This document shows positions 24,152 through 37,263 of a stretch of 64,000 nt of DNA, piece after piece. Positions within the stretch are counted from its first letter, which is position 1, and each line of letters starts with the position of its first letter. The position numbers and the translations under genes were made by a program. The stretch spans positions 17,871,735 to 17,935,734 of the forward strand of contig OY987307.1 in the NCBI GenBank assembly GCA_963920635.1. Direction: 5' to 3'. A model generated the notes under the pieces. The model did not search any database. It was not told where the DNA came from and was given only the letters and a program-made list of their open reading frames with translations. The stretch is from Pseudeuparius sepicola. Taxonomy: Eukaryota; Arthropoda; Insecta; Coleoptera; Anthribidae.

Positions 24152-27100
24152 CTGCAACAAAAAAAAGATGTTTTTATCGAGTGCAAAATGAATGTTTTGA
24201 ATGTTTAATTCGTGAGGTGTGAAAATTTTGCGGCAATGGAAAGTGAAGGTGGATATCAAAGCCAATGAACAATTTTTTGAACAAGATTGCATATAAAATT
24301 TTTCTCATGACTAAGGGGACCCAGCATGTCACAGTCTATCACATAGGAAAAGTGAAGCCTTGAGGGGAAGTTTGTTTTCTGTTGACTCCAAGGAGACCAC
24401 AAAGGGGCTTATACAAGGTTATGTTATATGTCAGTGTCCAACTGCCATCAGGTTTTATGTGACATGCCAGTGCCATAGATTCTAAAAGAGGCAAAATATT
24501 TCCCATCATAATTCACAATTTTTAACTTTTCTAACTTCCAGATACTCAGATGTGTGTTACGGTTTAAAATTATCAGTAAGAATTACGTAGTTGAAGCGCT
24601 TCAGGTATCACCGTATTTATTTTAAAATTCCCTGGTTTCGCGCCAATCGCCGATCCCGGAACGTTCGTGATGTATACGAGGGACAGTCCATGAGCAGTCC
24701 AGCTGTTGCACCAAGGCCTACTATAAAGACAGGCCCTGGCTCACAAAAATCACGTGACCATCTTAGTCAGACGTTACATGTCATTTGTCACATAACTGAA
24801 AGCGGCAGCTTGGGTTTTGAGAAGTTTTCAATGTTTAAAGTGTTTTTAAACGTCTTAGTTTATATTTTAGAAACAAGTTTGTGTCTAGTGCGCGTGTGTC
24901 CTGGCGGAGGGGAACCGCCCAGTTGTTATTATGGCCTCTGGGTGTCTGCGTGGGAGTCGTGCCGTCCAAGAGTATTGGTGCCGCTCGCACCGACGCGACA
25001 CGACGCGTGAGCGCTGTAAAAAGAGGAATTCTCCCCCGAACCACAGAATAGGGAACCTGGAATGGACTATTATGGACAAGGGACACTATTAGTATTGGAC
25101 AGTGGAGCCTGAGACACAGGGGTGAACTGCTTACGGGAGATCCGTGAGTTCAGACGGTCCGGGTGGCTGGAAGCCGTTCCCGTTGACCACGTTCAGGTTT
25201 GTGTATTTATTGTATTCACCATTCACCTTGTGCGAAATAAATCAGTGTTGTAACGTACTCGAGGATTTTCGTTGTCGACCCACGCCCTGATATGGTTTCT
25301 ATTCGGTCTTTCACGCTGCCGATCAACTGAGACCTCGTCAATATTTAGGTACAGTATACCTACTGCATGAGGTTAGTTTTCATTTTTATTTCGTATAAAA
25401 TAACCTAAATACCAAATATTGGGTCTGTTTATATTATATTTATACATATTACAAAAGCCAGGAAAAAAGTGTCGCCATAACAAACATTTGTTTTGCCTCG
25501 GGATGAAAATTTCCGCCAAAAATGGATTCGTCAAATCCCAACTGAGATTTAATTTCTAAAAAACCCTTAAGAAAGTGAAACAATAATTAAAGTGGATAAA
25601 TGGGTTGTGGAAGGAAAATACCTATAGAGAATATCAATCACATAAGCTAAAGGAAGGTGATGTCCCAACAATTTTTGAGAATGTGCCAAAATATTGTGAG
25701 TGCAGTGCCGTTTAACTCTCAGCCCAAAACAGCTGAGGCAGGTTGAAAATTTTGAAAAAACAATTAGAGAAAGCTTGGACGCACAAAACCAATAATGTAA
25801 TAGATGAAAGAAAACTTGCCAAATTGTTACGAAATTTGTTTTTTCTACTTATCTCCAAAAATGCCTTTCATTATATAGAACTAAGTTGGTCACGTGACTA
25901 CGCGATTATGCTTTAGCGCCGTGGCCTGTCTTTATCGTTGGCCTCGCTGTTGCACATAAAAGCTATCACTATTGTGCTATTCTTTACAGGGCTTTTGTTA
26001 CTGTAAATACCACACAATGCGCCTTAGGTATTATCTGTCGCTTACAGATATATTCTTTTTGCCTTTGACTGCTTTTAATTCCATCATTTCGTTAGCGACT
26101 TAATTTCGTAACGCACCCTCGTAAAATTTCCGATCGCCGCTGCTTGCGCTATTTTGGGTCTGAATGCGAGGAACGCACTCTCCTGGTTAGTTCATCCAAA
26201 TCAGTGACTGCTTTTGTTGACGTTTGCGTGTTGTTTACACCGTCAACTCATGAAATTAGTAAATTTTATGTATTTCGGCGATTTTATGACTAGTTTGAGG
26301 TGTTATTCGTGTTGCTGTCAATTGCTGTTACTCTTTTGGACAGTCGGTTTCATGGGTTTTCGGATAAACAAGGACACATTTTCATTTTTGCCAGAGTGGA
26401 CGCCACGTTTTTCACCTGTGGGTTTCCAGTCTGTGGAGCATTCCAATTTGGGATTTTCTTGTGGAAAACGTACCTTTGTGAGTCCCTTTACGTCTGCCTT
26501 GCGTTTGATTGCGTATTTTACCTTTTTGGGGCTCACAATCGACGAATTGTCGGATTTTACGTCCACGCCACGAGGTAAGCCATCTTGGTTCATGTTTGTC
26601 CAGGTGTCCAACATCATGGTAACCATTTTTCTAGGTGTCTTGCCCCTCAAGAACAACAAATCCGAGGGTTAAAAGCCAGAAAGCTAAATCAGAGAGGCCA
26701 CCCAACATCGACGTGAGTGCATTTATAACTAGTATGCCGTCGTAAGCTAATAATTTTTATTATAGGGCCTCTTTTTCTTCACCTTTTCTTCTATTTCTAC
26801 GTGTTCTTTTGCCTGCTGCTCCAATTCTTCACATTGTAATTTACTAAGTTGGTGTTTCTACGTCTACGTTTGCCTTCTACTTTCATCGTGTGGACGTTCT
26901 ACCTCTGCCTACGTATAGGCATCCGACTCTACACGCTCTGCACGGCCCTTGTGGGTTGGAGAACTGATCCTACTCCGCCCTAACTGCAGGATAAGGGCGT
27001 CGAGCTCGTCATAGCTTTTCTACCCCTCGACGTTGGAGGCTAGAGCACTAGAGCGGAGGCAGATATTCAACGTGGGATAAGTTACACATTAATTTGTATC

Positions 27101-28269
27101 CTTTACCTAACAAACATTTAGTAATTGATATTATTTCACTGCTGTTAACCGCTGACGAAATCAAGGGGGAGCCATATCTAAAATATTTTGTGAAATTAAT
27201 TTGCCTTCACTTACATCTGTATTACTGTATATTTAGCCACGCTACCTAAGGTGCGTTATCACCGTACGTGGTGTTTCACGAATATTAATAGTTCGTTGTG
27301 GTCACTGGCGAATTCATTCGTCGTGATTGAATACATAATAATTATAATACAAATAATAATAACTGGTAGGAGCTCATTTACCTTTCAATAAGTGTGAGCC
27401 AAACGTGATCACGGGCGGAGCTATTATAAGGTTAATTTTGTCAGTATTGAACTTGAGCTTAAGTCAAAACTTTTACGTACCTTTCTGTACTAGTACCCCG
27501 ACTTGAATATTATATGGCTTGGCAAAAAATTATTGGGTTATTCATTATTTTCTTTCAGTGTAAATTGTGTGTCACTTGCCTGTAGCCGAGTTATTAGAAC
27601 AACGGATAACTTTCTGGCTTAAGTTGCCTTAAGCCAGTGGCGCTTTATTCTAACCTAATTTAATTGTGTTGAGCTGGTCTAGCTGGACACTTTACTGTGA
27701 ACTACTTTTGCAGCTCGGTTGCCAGGCATTTGACTTAAACCTTTACCTAAAGGTAATGCGGCCGCCTGTAGTAGTCCCAATAATTGCAACCAGATTTTTT
27801 TTGTATCACCTTTAATAATCCTACAATTCCCATTACGTGGGCATTATGTCTAAGTAGGTAGTTCAAAACAAATCGTATTTTGAAAATTTTAAATTATTAA
27901 GCAGGTAGCTGCAGTCAGGTCTTTTTTTAAAGAGTTTTTATCTACGACTACAAGTTTATTTTAAGTTTGTGAGGTACCTTGGGAGAGAAATAAAATTACA
28001 AAAATTTTATAATGAACACCGAGAAAAACTACCATCATTAGAACTACTAGACCTAATCTTATTAGTCCATCCCAAAATCTGTGAAAGTTCTTTGGGTAGA
28101 TACATTCAACAAGGGAAGAAAGTTCAAGTATACATATTACAAATGGATTGAGGAACCTGGTAACAAGGTGCAATAGCGACAAATTCTTAAATAAGCAAAA
28201 TCGGCACTGACTTACCATACTTCTCACTTAAATTCGTGGAAATAATTGCTGGAAATCAAAATTTCAACT

Positions 28270-28505
28270 ATAAAATAAATTTCTTTCATTTTAGAGTTGC
28301 CACATTCTGCACTTGTATACACAAAATTGTCAAATCTAATTTTGAGAAATCATGGAAACCATTATTAATTTTTACTAACAATCATTATATTCATAGATTC
28401 TCCAATAAAATGGCATACTTGGCATCACTGAGACCATTAGAATGAGGAAAGAACAGGCCTCACTTTGGAAAGTATAATGCTGGGTCCCCTTACTTTAAAG
28501 AGTCC
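28270..28505 (-). repeat. copy of the CAGGGACTCTTTAAAG repeat
   Basis: Read on the minus strand this starts CAGGGACTCTTTAAAG, then AAGGGGACCCAGCATTATAC, and continues through ATTCTCCAATAAAATGGCAT and AATGGTTTCCATGATTTCT. The same sequence is found at 48437-49580, where it is interrupted. This copy keeps the uninterrupted site (about 28350-28360) and so serves as the empty-site reference for the insertion at 48609-49494. Its inner boundary is not defined. Confidence 0.75.
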
Positions 28506-28871
28506 CTGATTATGACCTATTAACATTATTTTTGTTTTATTAATTCATTTATTTATACAAGGTGTTCCCTAATGATGTACAAATATTTGAAGAAAGTGTT
28601 CTTAACGGGAGTCTTTCATGTAATATTATGTTTTGCTGAGTGATGAGTGCTGTTTCACAAGTAGTGGCATTTTTAACATGTAGGTAAGTTTGAAAGTATT
28701 CAATTTTATTATTTTCAAAAATTGTAAATTGCAAGGATAATTTAAACAGCTTTAAAGTTACTTAGGTACCTACTTACCTACCTACATTCGATTTGGCAGG
28801 TAGTCACATGTGCGAAAATGTTACTAAGCCTTAAAAATTGTGAGAATTTTAATTACATTTAACATTTATAC

Positions 28872-29029
28872 CTAAACTCTGTTCAACGAATGTTCATACC
28901 TACGTGACAATTCCCATCCTTGTTTGACTCGTGAATATACAACCGATACTTATCTTATATTCATGCGTAAGACAAGGACGGGAGTTGTGACATAGGTATG
29001 AACATTCGTTCAACAGAGTTTAGATACGA
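28872..29029. repeat. short hairpin element
   Basis: Arms of about 55 bp share CTAAACTCTGTT(C/G)AACGAATG, TTCATACCTA and CCTTGT in inverted order around a spacer of about 45 bp. MITE-like. Confidence 0.75.
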
Positions 29030-29069
29030 AAAGATGAGGTCAAAACAAGTAGGTAGGTACCTATGCAAA

Positions 29070-29457
29070 CTAAAGTCTATCCAAGTTACAGCTGCAGTAG
29101 ATATAAACAAAGTCACATGGCCGCCTTGCGATCGATCACCAGGGTCGGACTAATATGAGATTCCAAGTGGCTTGTAATTCTTAACTAATTATTTTAGAAG
29201 TTCTAAAATTTGTGTTTCTACCTTTCGTGGATCTTTATAAATTTCCTTAAATTAAGTAGCAAAATAAATTTACAGAATGTACTGCTCGCGATCCGATCTA
29301 AAATATGCAGAAAATTCGACTGAGGGAAGAGCCAACCCTGCATTCTGCTCGCCGCGTAAACACTTGACATTTTATGACAGCCAGACCAATAAGAGAATAG
29401 GTCACGTGGTGGCCAATGTTTTGATCCATTGCCTCTGTAACTTGGATAGACTTTAGG
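29070..29457. mobile_element. MITE-like element with 20-bp TIR
   Basis: AAAGTCTATCCAAGTTACAG at the left is matched exactly by its complement at the right (about 29432-29453). About 390 bp, non-coding. No clear target duplication. Confidence 0.65.
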
Positions 29458-30172
29458 TACAGTTAAAACTTTTTAAAAAGACGAAGGTAAAGCCTATTAA
29501 TTTTTTACAAAAATGAATCCAAAAAAATTACTTACAAGGTACCTACTTGTTCAGTCACTTTGTAAAAAATACATTAGTAGTAATACCTAACTAAAAGTAT
29601 CGTAATTCCAAATTGAAATTAGTAGTGTTATTATTAAAAGTTTATGTTTCAATAGCTGCAAGCGTAAAAATACATTAAGTACTTTAAATTAACAATAAAT
29701 TAACTTAGACTATGCTGTATTTATCGTCACATAAGAAAACTGTTTCCCAAAAATTTAAAAACAACAGAAAAATTATCAAAAAAGTAAAAAACAAATAAAT
29801 TTACAATATTTTGTTGTTTTTTTTTTTTGGCTGATTTTAAAAAATTTTAATTTCAGATTCGTATTACGCTAATTTGTATCCACCCAATCGCCCTGTATAT
29901 TGGCTGATTTAGAAGATATTCAGCCTTTTTCTCAAAGGTTCGCACCAAACCAAATAAAAGGATGTTCTTGTTAAATCAGACCAGTGATTTCAATAGGTAG
30001 GGAGTCAAATCAATGTAATAACAATACACTGACAAAATTACGTATGAAAAAAACACAATTTTGACAATAAAAAATATTGTCTCCTTTAGCAGACAAGATA
30101 AAAAGATCTATAAATAAAAAAGCAATGAAAATTCTCCATTAAGTAATTATAATAATGGTTTTGTTCACCTAC

Positions 30173-30365
30173 CTTTTGGTTTTGGTTCAGTCTTTTTGCC
30201 GCCCATCCTGCCGTGATCAAAACTACTAGCCGCCAAGTTGGTCATCTTGTCAAACATTTTCTCATTTTTCTCAAGGCACGGAACAGGATTAACAGGCGCC
30301 GAATCCGAGGGCGTCTGCTTTTCTTCGAGATGCATCTGCAGATGCCTAACAATGTTTATTCGCAC
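30173..30365 (-). CDS. multi-zinc-finger protein, short linker exon
   Basis: The acceptor TTTACAG precedes GTGCGAATA and the donor GTAGGT follows position 30173. Phase 0 in, phase 1 out. It begins VRINIVRHLQMH, which supplies the two histidines of the finger whose cysteines (CGLC) lie at the end of the exon at 30442-30703. The joined finger is C-x2-C-x12-H-x3-H. The rest (about 50 residues) is a basic, probably unstructured linker ending in KKTEPKPK. Confidence 0.9.
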
Positions 30366-30441
30366 CTGTAAATAAAAGATTGTTATAATAGGCTTCAGAC
30401 AGTTCCCAGCAAACTTAATATTTTCTTTCAACGTTTACTAC

Positions 30442-30703
30442 CTTATTTGTGTAATGACAAAGACCACACTTGACTTGTTGGCTGAATATCTGACGAATAG
30501 GAATCTTATCGATTTGATCAGGAGTAAATGTTAGTACTCCCATTGGAAGATGCTCTGCAGCACTTTTTTCAGCAGCTGGTTTTTCATTGGGTATGACCTG
30601 AATTGGTCTAACTACAAAATGGTCAAGTTCCATGTCGTTTTTATTGGCATCCACGGGAACACAAGTGGTTTGGCCAATGTTGTGACGAAATTTCATGTGA
30701 CCC
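30442..30703 (-). CDS. multi-zinc-finger protein, exon with split fingers at both ends
   Basis: The acceptor TTTTTTCAG precedes GGGTCACATG and the donor GTAGTA follows position 30442. Phase 2 in, phase 0 out. Its first residues (GHMKFRH) complete the finger begun at the end of the exon at 37264-38459; the last codes CGLCHYTNK, completed by the next exon across an intron of only 76 bp. Between them is a linker with FVVRPIQVIP and FTPDQIDKIP. Splitting fingers at both ends makes the junction assignments very secure. Confidence 0.93.
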
Positions 30704-31443
30704 CTGAAAAAAGTTAACAGAGCGTTTTACATATCCTCGTCTAAAATTAAAAACCCTGAAAAATAATACTGCCTTTAAAGAAAATAAAGAATCTTATAGC
30801 GCTGACTGAAGGATTTATATCCTTCACTTCAATGCTTACAGTAGTGTTAGAAAATCACCACGTTTTCATTTTTGGGAAAATCGTTAAATAAACTCATTTC
30901 AAATCGGATCTCGGTATTGCATTTTTTGGTATAGAGTTGATACTGTCAGTGTAATTGTTTTATAAATTCGCAAGCTCAAAATCCCAAAATTATAGGAAAA
31001 CTGACTGTTATTGCAGTTTCAAATAGAGTAATAAGGCCTTTTTATTCCATATAAAGTTTAATTTTAAGAAAATGTTATCGTTATCAAGTAGCCTATTATG
31101 GACACTAAAAAGTTAGATAACCCTTATTTAAGATGATCGATTTATTGAAAATATTGTTCTAACCAAAACCGGAAACTATACAGGGTTATTTATTGGGAAT
31201 GAGAAATCCAGAAACCGGAGATAGGGGGTCAAAATATGACGATTGAGCCAATATGCCTTATAAACTAAATCCACCGATAAGCTATCATTTTGCCAGATGA
31301 CAGAATTTGGTATGTCCCTAAATTTCTGGTCACACGTCACACTCTGTTGTCAGGTTGGGCTAACAGACCAACCGTAGCAACAACAATGTCATTACACAGC
31401 TTACATACTTGGGACATTATTATTAAATTTAAAGGTTGATTAA

Positions 31444-32326
31444 CCTGGACCAACACTATATTAAAGCCCTGTGCATAGCGCTGTTTCAAGCGATCGCCAC
31501 TGCCGCCACACGACGAAACAAATCTACACGGTAGTTTTAGTTAAAACACTATTGTTGCAGAATCTTTTATAAAATAAAAACATGCAAATATGTCTGTCAC
31601 AACGAAGTTAATATTCAAAATATAATAAAATATTTGTTTGTTATGTCCCTCTAATTTGACAAGTTCACATGGCATGTTTCCATACATTTTCTTAAGAAAA
31701 GCGAGTCTAAAAAGCAAGCAAGATTATTTGGTACCTTTTGGTTTTAAACGCAGTCCATGGCTAGTGTAGTATGTGAAAACATAAAACACATTAGATTTTC
31801 AGTTTCTTCTTTATATGGAGGACTATTGGTTCGCTTTGAAGCTATAAACAAAATTTTCTATTTTCATTCCTGCATATGTTAAAAAATAGATACTCTTCCA
31901 AAATAATATCTTTAATTTTCGCTTCTTCAGCTGGTTGATCAGATCATACCATAATTCCAAAATAGTGTTTATTCTTCTGCAATTCACCTAATGGTCTGTG
32001 CATACCATTTTCTTCATGTGCGCGAAAATTTCATGTTATCACAAACAAATCTACCTCGAAAAACCGTATTAATAGGATAAAACTGCCAAATACTGGATGC
32101 AAAGACAATTCGTTACCGTAAAAAGAAGGTAAATCGTAAATAAAGCTGGATATTTAAAATTTTGGATTTTTTAAACGTCAGAAACTGACATCCCAATAGC
32201 CCCAGAAAATACCCTATAACCTAAAATAAGTCGCCATTTTTTTCGTCGTGTAGCGCCACCCCAATCCATAAACAACAATGAAATATGACGGCATGCTCGG
32301 GTCTTTAATATAGTGTTGGTCCAGGA
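31444..32326. mobile_element. TTAA-flanked non-autonomous element, copy 2
   Basis: The left end CCTGGACCAACACTATA and its complement at the right end (about 32309-32325) are flanked by TTAA at 31440-31443 and 32327-32330. Same family as 327-1119, including the word GCGATCGCCACTG near one end. Non-coding interior. It lies in the 6.6-kb intron between the exons at 30442-30703 and 37264-38459. Confidence 0.75.
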
Positions 32327-32330
32327 TTAA

Positions 32331-33030
32331 CATAACTTATTGCGCACATTCGCTTTTATACCGTAGTTTGGTGAATAATTCTGATTTGACAAAATTTTTA
32401 ACAACTTAGACGCACCTAAATGCATATGAACTTGACATAAAAAGACTCTTTTGTTTTGCGGTTTGACATTGCTTGTCAAACGTTTTGCAACGCCTTGTCT
32501 TGGTTTTGTATTCGCTTGAAATATTACACTGAATTGCTGTTTTCCAACTTAGATTGTTACATTTTTAATGATAATATTATTATAAATGCATTTTTCACAA
32601 AATTATAGAAGTTTTAACTAATGTTAAAGCTGTAATTTGCGCGCAAGAAATAAGAAATCTCAAATTTAACAGATATAGATATCTATTATGTTCTGTTCAT
32701 ATCTAAAAATTAAGAACAGTGGTTTTGTAGTTCCCATAATAATTGAATTATAGAGGTACATGCTTTTGTTAATTTTTTAAGGAAACTGCTAAAAGACCAG
32801 TACGGACAATCTTGTGTGAACCATCAGTAGCAGCAAAAAAGTGGCTGAAAAAAACCGCCAGCCACCAGTCGTATTAGCATCTACCGGAGAAAAGAAACGC
32901 TGAAGGGGGTGAAATGGGGAGAGAGAAACTCAGGCACCATAAAGCCTAAAAAGGTTCCTTATTCATCTTGTGCATGGGAAATCGGGAGGAAGAATCTCAG
33001 GAATTATAAAGCTTAAAAACTTGAAATTTG
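32331..33030. other. non-coding intron stretch
   Basis: No gene or delimited repeat seen. One purine-rich patch lies near 32880-32930. Confidence 0.4.
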
Positions 33031-33034
33031 GCAG

Positions 33035-34305
33035 GTAGGTTCTTTATACAGTGTGTTTCATAAACATGTGGCTTAATTTTGAATTTGAAATAGCATAATT
33101 CCGAATTTGGCATCGTGTAACAGAAGCCCTGACCTAGTGATCTCTGCTGAGAAATAAATCCGTTCTTATACAGGGTGTTCACAAAATATGAATAAAAATT
33201 ACATTCAAAATGTGCTTAAATCTCGAAATTTTCAAATGGAAACCCCAATTTTTTTTAATGCGATCTTATTCACCACTAAAAATGATGACAACTTTGTGTA
33301 AGGTATCCTATACCTAAAAGCAGTAATTTTCGATTAATTTACGAAAAACCCATTTTCGCCCATAAAATGCGGGGTTTGCTTAACGCTTGGAAAATCATAT
33401 TAGCCGTGGACGTTGAAAAGACAATCGCGCTGAGGAAATGTCACTTGGTTTATAAATTATTGTCAACAATAATGCTATAAATTACACAAACGAAGATTAT
33501 ATATCACACGTTCTTGATATTACTTTGTTGCATTCTCCGTAGATAATAAAACATTTAAATAATTCTTCGTTTGTGTAATTTAAGCGCGCCGGCATTATTG
33601 TTGACAATAATTTATAAACCAAGTGACATTTCCTCAGCCGCGATTGTCTTTTCGACGTCCATGGCTAATATGATTTTCCAAGCGTTAAGCGAAAAATGGG
33701 TTTTTCGTAAATTAATCGAAGATTACTGCTTTTAGGTATAGGAAACCATACACAAAGTTGTCATCATTTTTAGTGGTGAATAAGATCGCATTAAAAAAAT
33801 GGGGGTTTCCATTTGAAAATTTCGAGATTTAAGCACATTTTGAATGTAATTTTTATTCATATTTTGTGAACACCCTGTATAAGAACGGATTTATTTCTCA
33901 GCAGAGATCACTAGGTCAGGTCTTCTGTTATACAATGCCAAAAATTCGTTTTGAAATTTCGCGGTTTCCTCGTATAAATTGCTAATTGACTTTAGGTCTG
34001 CACCTGTAATTTTTTTCGGAAAAATGCAAATATCTCAAAAACGGTTAGATTTAGACATAGGACATGTTGCATGTTTTTGTTCCAAAATGATGCCTAGAAT
34101 CCAAAAATGCAATAATATACACGGTGTTCCATTTGAAATAAGAAAGTTGATATCGACTTCCGGTATAACCGGAAGTGCCAGATTCACCAAAATATTTTAG
34201 TTGAGCAGCGCCCATCGGCATTGGTGAGGTGCCAAATTTTCAGAATTTTCCTTCTTTTAGTTTTCCATATATAGATCGATGCAGTTAGTGGTGGGCCACC
34301 CTGTA
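33035..34305. mobile_element. large palindromic element, Tc-like ends
   Basis: Two arms of about 400 bp (about 33100-33495 and 33565-33950) are complementary around a centre of about 70 bp. Embedded TACAGGGTG and CACCCTGTA words lie at 33170-33182, 33872-33884 and 34300-34306. 33960-34305 carries CTTCCGGTATAACCGGAAG and ATATCTCAAAAACGGTTAG, which also occur in the palindrome at 45895-47935. The centre words ACACAAACGAAG and TTGATAT..CT.TGTTGCATTCTCC are shared too. So this is a shorter member of that family. Non-coding. Confidence 0.75.
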
Positions 34306-34734
34306 TAGTTCGGTGACAACACCCCCCTTTGGTTCAGTTTGTTCTTTGATTTTTTTTTAGTAAAATTATAAAGTAAATGTATTTTTATAACACACAAATC
34401 TGCCGAATTTCAACCATCTACATTATATTAATAACCAGTTATTAATAAAATGATTTTCTTAAAAATCGACTTCGAAACCCAACCCCATTCTGAAGTAGAT
34501 GGAAATGGCATAAGAAAAGGCATATTATAGCCGAAAGTATCCTTTAAACCCTGTATTACCATTACCGCCTTAATTCCGACTTTAAAGTCGGAATTACACT
34601 ATTTACGAATTTAAAGTCGGAATTAAAAAAAAGTGTGGCCCTTCTACTAAGTAGGTGCTCATTTTATTTGTAAAATTTTGTAGTTAACAGGTGTTTAGGG
34701 GCACATTTTGCGGATTTCAACGCAAATGTATCGG

Positions 34735-35570
34735 GCACTGGAATTCAACTTTTTGGACTTTAGTTGCCAAGAAATCGTGAGTTATAAAAAGGAACTTCAG
34801 TGCCAAGGAGAACAAGAACTTTTATTATGCAAAAATCAGCATAGCTATTCAGCATAAGCAATTGGTTGGAATTTTAAAAAAGTTCTACAATGTTCCATGT
34901 TGTGAAAAATTGGAATTGCTGATTTTGCGCAAAGCTGCGCATTTTTTATTAAATTAATTTGTGTCATTTTATATTTTGTTGCAATTTTTTAAATACTGAT
35001 ATTTAGTGGGATTCTTAAAGTACAACCTTATTTTTTTAAATGTTGGTTAATAAAACAAATCCTCATAAAACATTACCATATCTTTATTTTTGTCTTGCTG
35101 TCTACATACAGAATGTTTTTGTTGTTCAAATGGGCCAAACTACTACCACTACTAATACTGGAAGGTTATATTGCTATCGTTAACAATTCAGCAATGAGAT
35201 TGAGAAGCTAAATGATTCTTTATTGGGGTTTTGAATATCTGACCATGTTTGTCGGATGACTTTTGGTCGTTAAATTTCATCAAAACCAACTTGTAGAAAA
35301 AAACTGTACAACAATTTTTTTACCGGCACTAAAAAGCCTCCAAATTGCCATTAGGTCAGAAATCGGCAGTAAAGTAGGTAATTATTGTACGATTTTTTCT
35401 ATCGGTTGGCCTTGGCGAGATGTGAAAATGAAACGTCAGAGGGGCCCATAGCCTGTCAAACATGGCCAGATATTCAAAACCCAGCCAATAAAGGATCATT
35501 TAACTTTTCAACCTCATTGCAGAATTGTTACCTATAACAACACAATCTTCCAATATAAGTAGATTGGCCG
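34735..35570. repeat. dispersed repeat R, rearranged inverted copy
   Basis: Begins with a reduced form of the GGCACTGAAGTT hairpin (34735-34812). It ends with sequence that is the reverse complement of 5920-6080: it reads back through GGCCTTGGCGAGATG, the CCCAGCCAATAAAGG region and CAGAATTGTTACCTATA. No coding capacity. Confidence 0.6.
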
Positions 35571-35770
35571 GTTTGAGCAACAAGAATATGTTCTATTTAG
35601 ATTGCAAGAGACCAGAGGACCAGAGGACTCCTGTAGGCAAGTTGCGCTCTACCGCATCGTGCTCAATCTAGGTAGGGTGATATAGAGGCAAAGCAACAAT
35701 ATGCGCAGTCAGCTCATGGATGGGTGACCTTTTTTAATTATTTGGCCTAATAATACTGATTAAAAATATA

Positions 35771-36902
35771 CAGTGTCCTCCAAAAAGTTCGCACCATAGG
35801 GGGAAATTTCTAATTAATGTTTTATTTTGAAATTTAATTTTAGGGTTACCTTTTGCTTGAAAAAATATGAAAAATGACCCACACTCAAACTTGGTCGTGT
35901 GAGTTTTTTGCAAATTTTTAATATTTATGAAATTTCTGAAAATTTTATAAACTTGTAACTTCCTAAAAACTTTTTTATATCACTAGCTTTATCATTCTAT
36001 TAACTTTTTATTACTAATTACCGATAAGAATAGGTACCTATTTGTCAAAAGAAAATGATATTAACGCTTAACGCTTTAAAATTCTGTTATGTTTGCTGCA
36101 AAGTTGATATACCGTCTAGCATTTAGGGTATAAATTTAGTTACATTACGTTTTCCGGTTCTAAATTGATGCCAGAATAATAATAAATTAAATTATCATCA
36201 AACTACTTTACGTGTCTAAGCAATATTCTTGACATCAACTTTGCAGCAAACATAACAGAATTTTAATTAATATTATTTTCTTTTGAAAAATACTTATTCT
36301 TATCGGTAATTAGTAATAAAAAGTTAATAGAATGATGAAGCTAGTAATAATATAATAGGTACTGTTTTACACCCACGCGCAACCCTTGGTTTTTGTGGGT
36401 TACTTCAATGTTTGTTCAGTGTCTAAGGACTTGTCATAATAAATACGTGAAATATCTATGTTTTATCTACCCAGTCATGTATTTGTTTTGTTTATATTTT
36501 ACTTGTAGTATTTTGTACTGTGCTACTAAATACTGAATAAACGTTATTATTATTATTATTATAAAAAAGCTTTTAAGTTACAAGTTTTCAGAAATTTCAT
36601 AAATATTAAAAATTGGCAAAAAAATAAATATTTTATTAGAGCGTTCAAATTTGGCACACGTACGTAGAATTGAAAAGGAAACAACTTTTTCAAGTAAAAC
36701 TTTTTGATAGGTATTTTAACAAATAAACCCATTTTTGGCGACATATTTTTTAAATGTAATTTTTGACAGAGAATGAAAGTCACAGGACTACGTTTGAGTG
36801 GGTCATTTTTCATCTTTTTTCAAGCAAAAGGTAATTAAATTTCAAAATAAAACATTAATTAAAAATTTCCCCCATATGGTGCGAACTTTTTGGAGGACAC
36901 TG
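35771..36902. mobile_element. Tc1/mariner-like MITE with long TIRs, TA-flanked
   Basis: CAGTGTCCTCCAAAAAGTTC at the left is complemented at the right end, with TA directly outside both ends. Inverted similarity continues inward for about 250-300 bp. An inner inverted pair, ATTCTGTTATGTTTGCTGC and its complement, sits nearer the middle. The right arm differs by extra sequence and a TTA microsatellite (36543-36561). No transposase. Confidence 0.85.
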
Positions 36903-36907
36903 TATAT

Positions 36908-37034
36908 ATAATGTGTCCCTCGGCACTGAAGTTCCTTTTTATAACTCATGTGGTTTATTTGCCTTGGCCTTAGAGGCCTCGGCAACTAATTTCCACATTC
37001 ATTATAAAAAAGTTAACTTTACTGCCTTGGTACA
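36908..37034. repeat. R-family hairpin, solo copy
   Basis: CGGCACTGAAGTTCC and TTATAACTCATGTGG on one side, AGTTAACTTTACTGCCTTGG on the other, around GGCCTTAGAGGCCTCGG. It is the hairpin portion of the repeat at 5594-5708, immediately beside the Tc-like MITE. Confidence 0.7.
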
Positions 37035-37263
37035 CAAATAACTATTTAGTGCCGAGTTCTGAGCTTGTAATGACAATTTCGATCATCTTTAATCCCGATT
37101 AAAGAAATATTTTAACCCTCGTGGTTGCCTACAATTTGCTCTAGAAAAATTTTCAGCTGCCAAAATAAAATAAAAATAATCAATTATCTTTAGGAATTTG
37201 TTTTTAGTTGTAGTAGTAGTGCAATACCTTTTTGTGTGTAAAAAAAGAATGGCGGGTACTTAC

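Larger units (their letters stand above)
24152..30172 (-). other. intron of the zinc-finger gene (6.0 kb)
   Basis: Flanked near both ends by an inverted pair GGGGACCCAGCAT (about 24315 and 28484). The middle (25300-27950) is more pyrimidine-rich and less repetitive than elsewhere but shows no protein I recognise. Opposing open frames overlap at 26214-26672. Hairpin elements lie at 28872-29029 and 29070-29457. 29460-30172 holds nothing definite. Confidence 0.6.

Noticed and set aside
23800..24186. 128-codon open frame on the minus strand over the three-finger exon, and plus-strand frames over it
   Set aside because: They are out of frame with the zinc fingers. The correct frame is shorter as an open frame but has finger motifs and splice phases on both sides.
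24550..25340. Possible solo LTR (AATAAA, GC-rich patch, TGTGTTACGG start)
   Set aside because: No matching TG/CA ends with a short duplication and no second LTR could be found.
26214..26672. Overlapping 152-codon plus-strand and 113-codon minus-strand open frames
   Set aside because: No family resemblance on either strand, no splice or start context, and no supporting repeat copy.
27615..27638. CTGGCTTAAG/CTTAAGCCAG palindrome as another micro-insertion
   Set aside because: No 7-bp flanking repeat and no empty-site reference.
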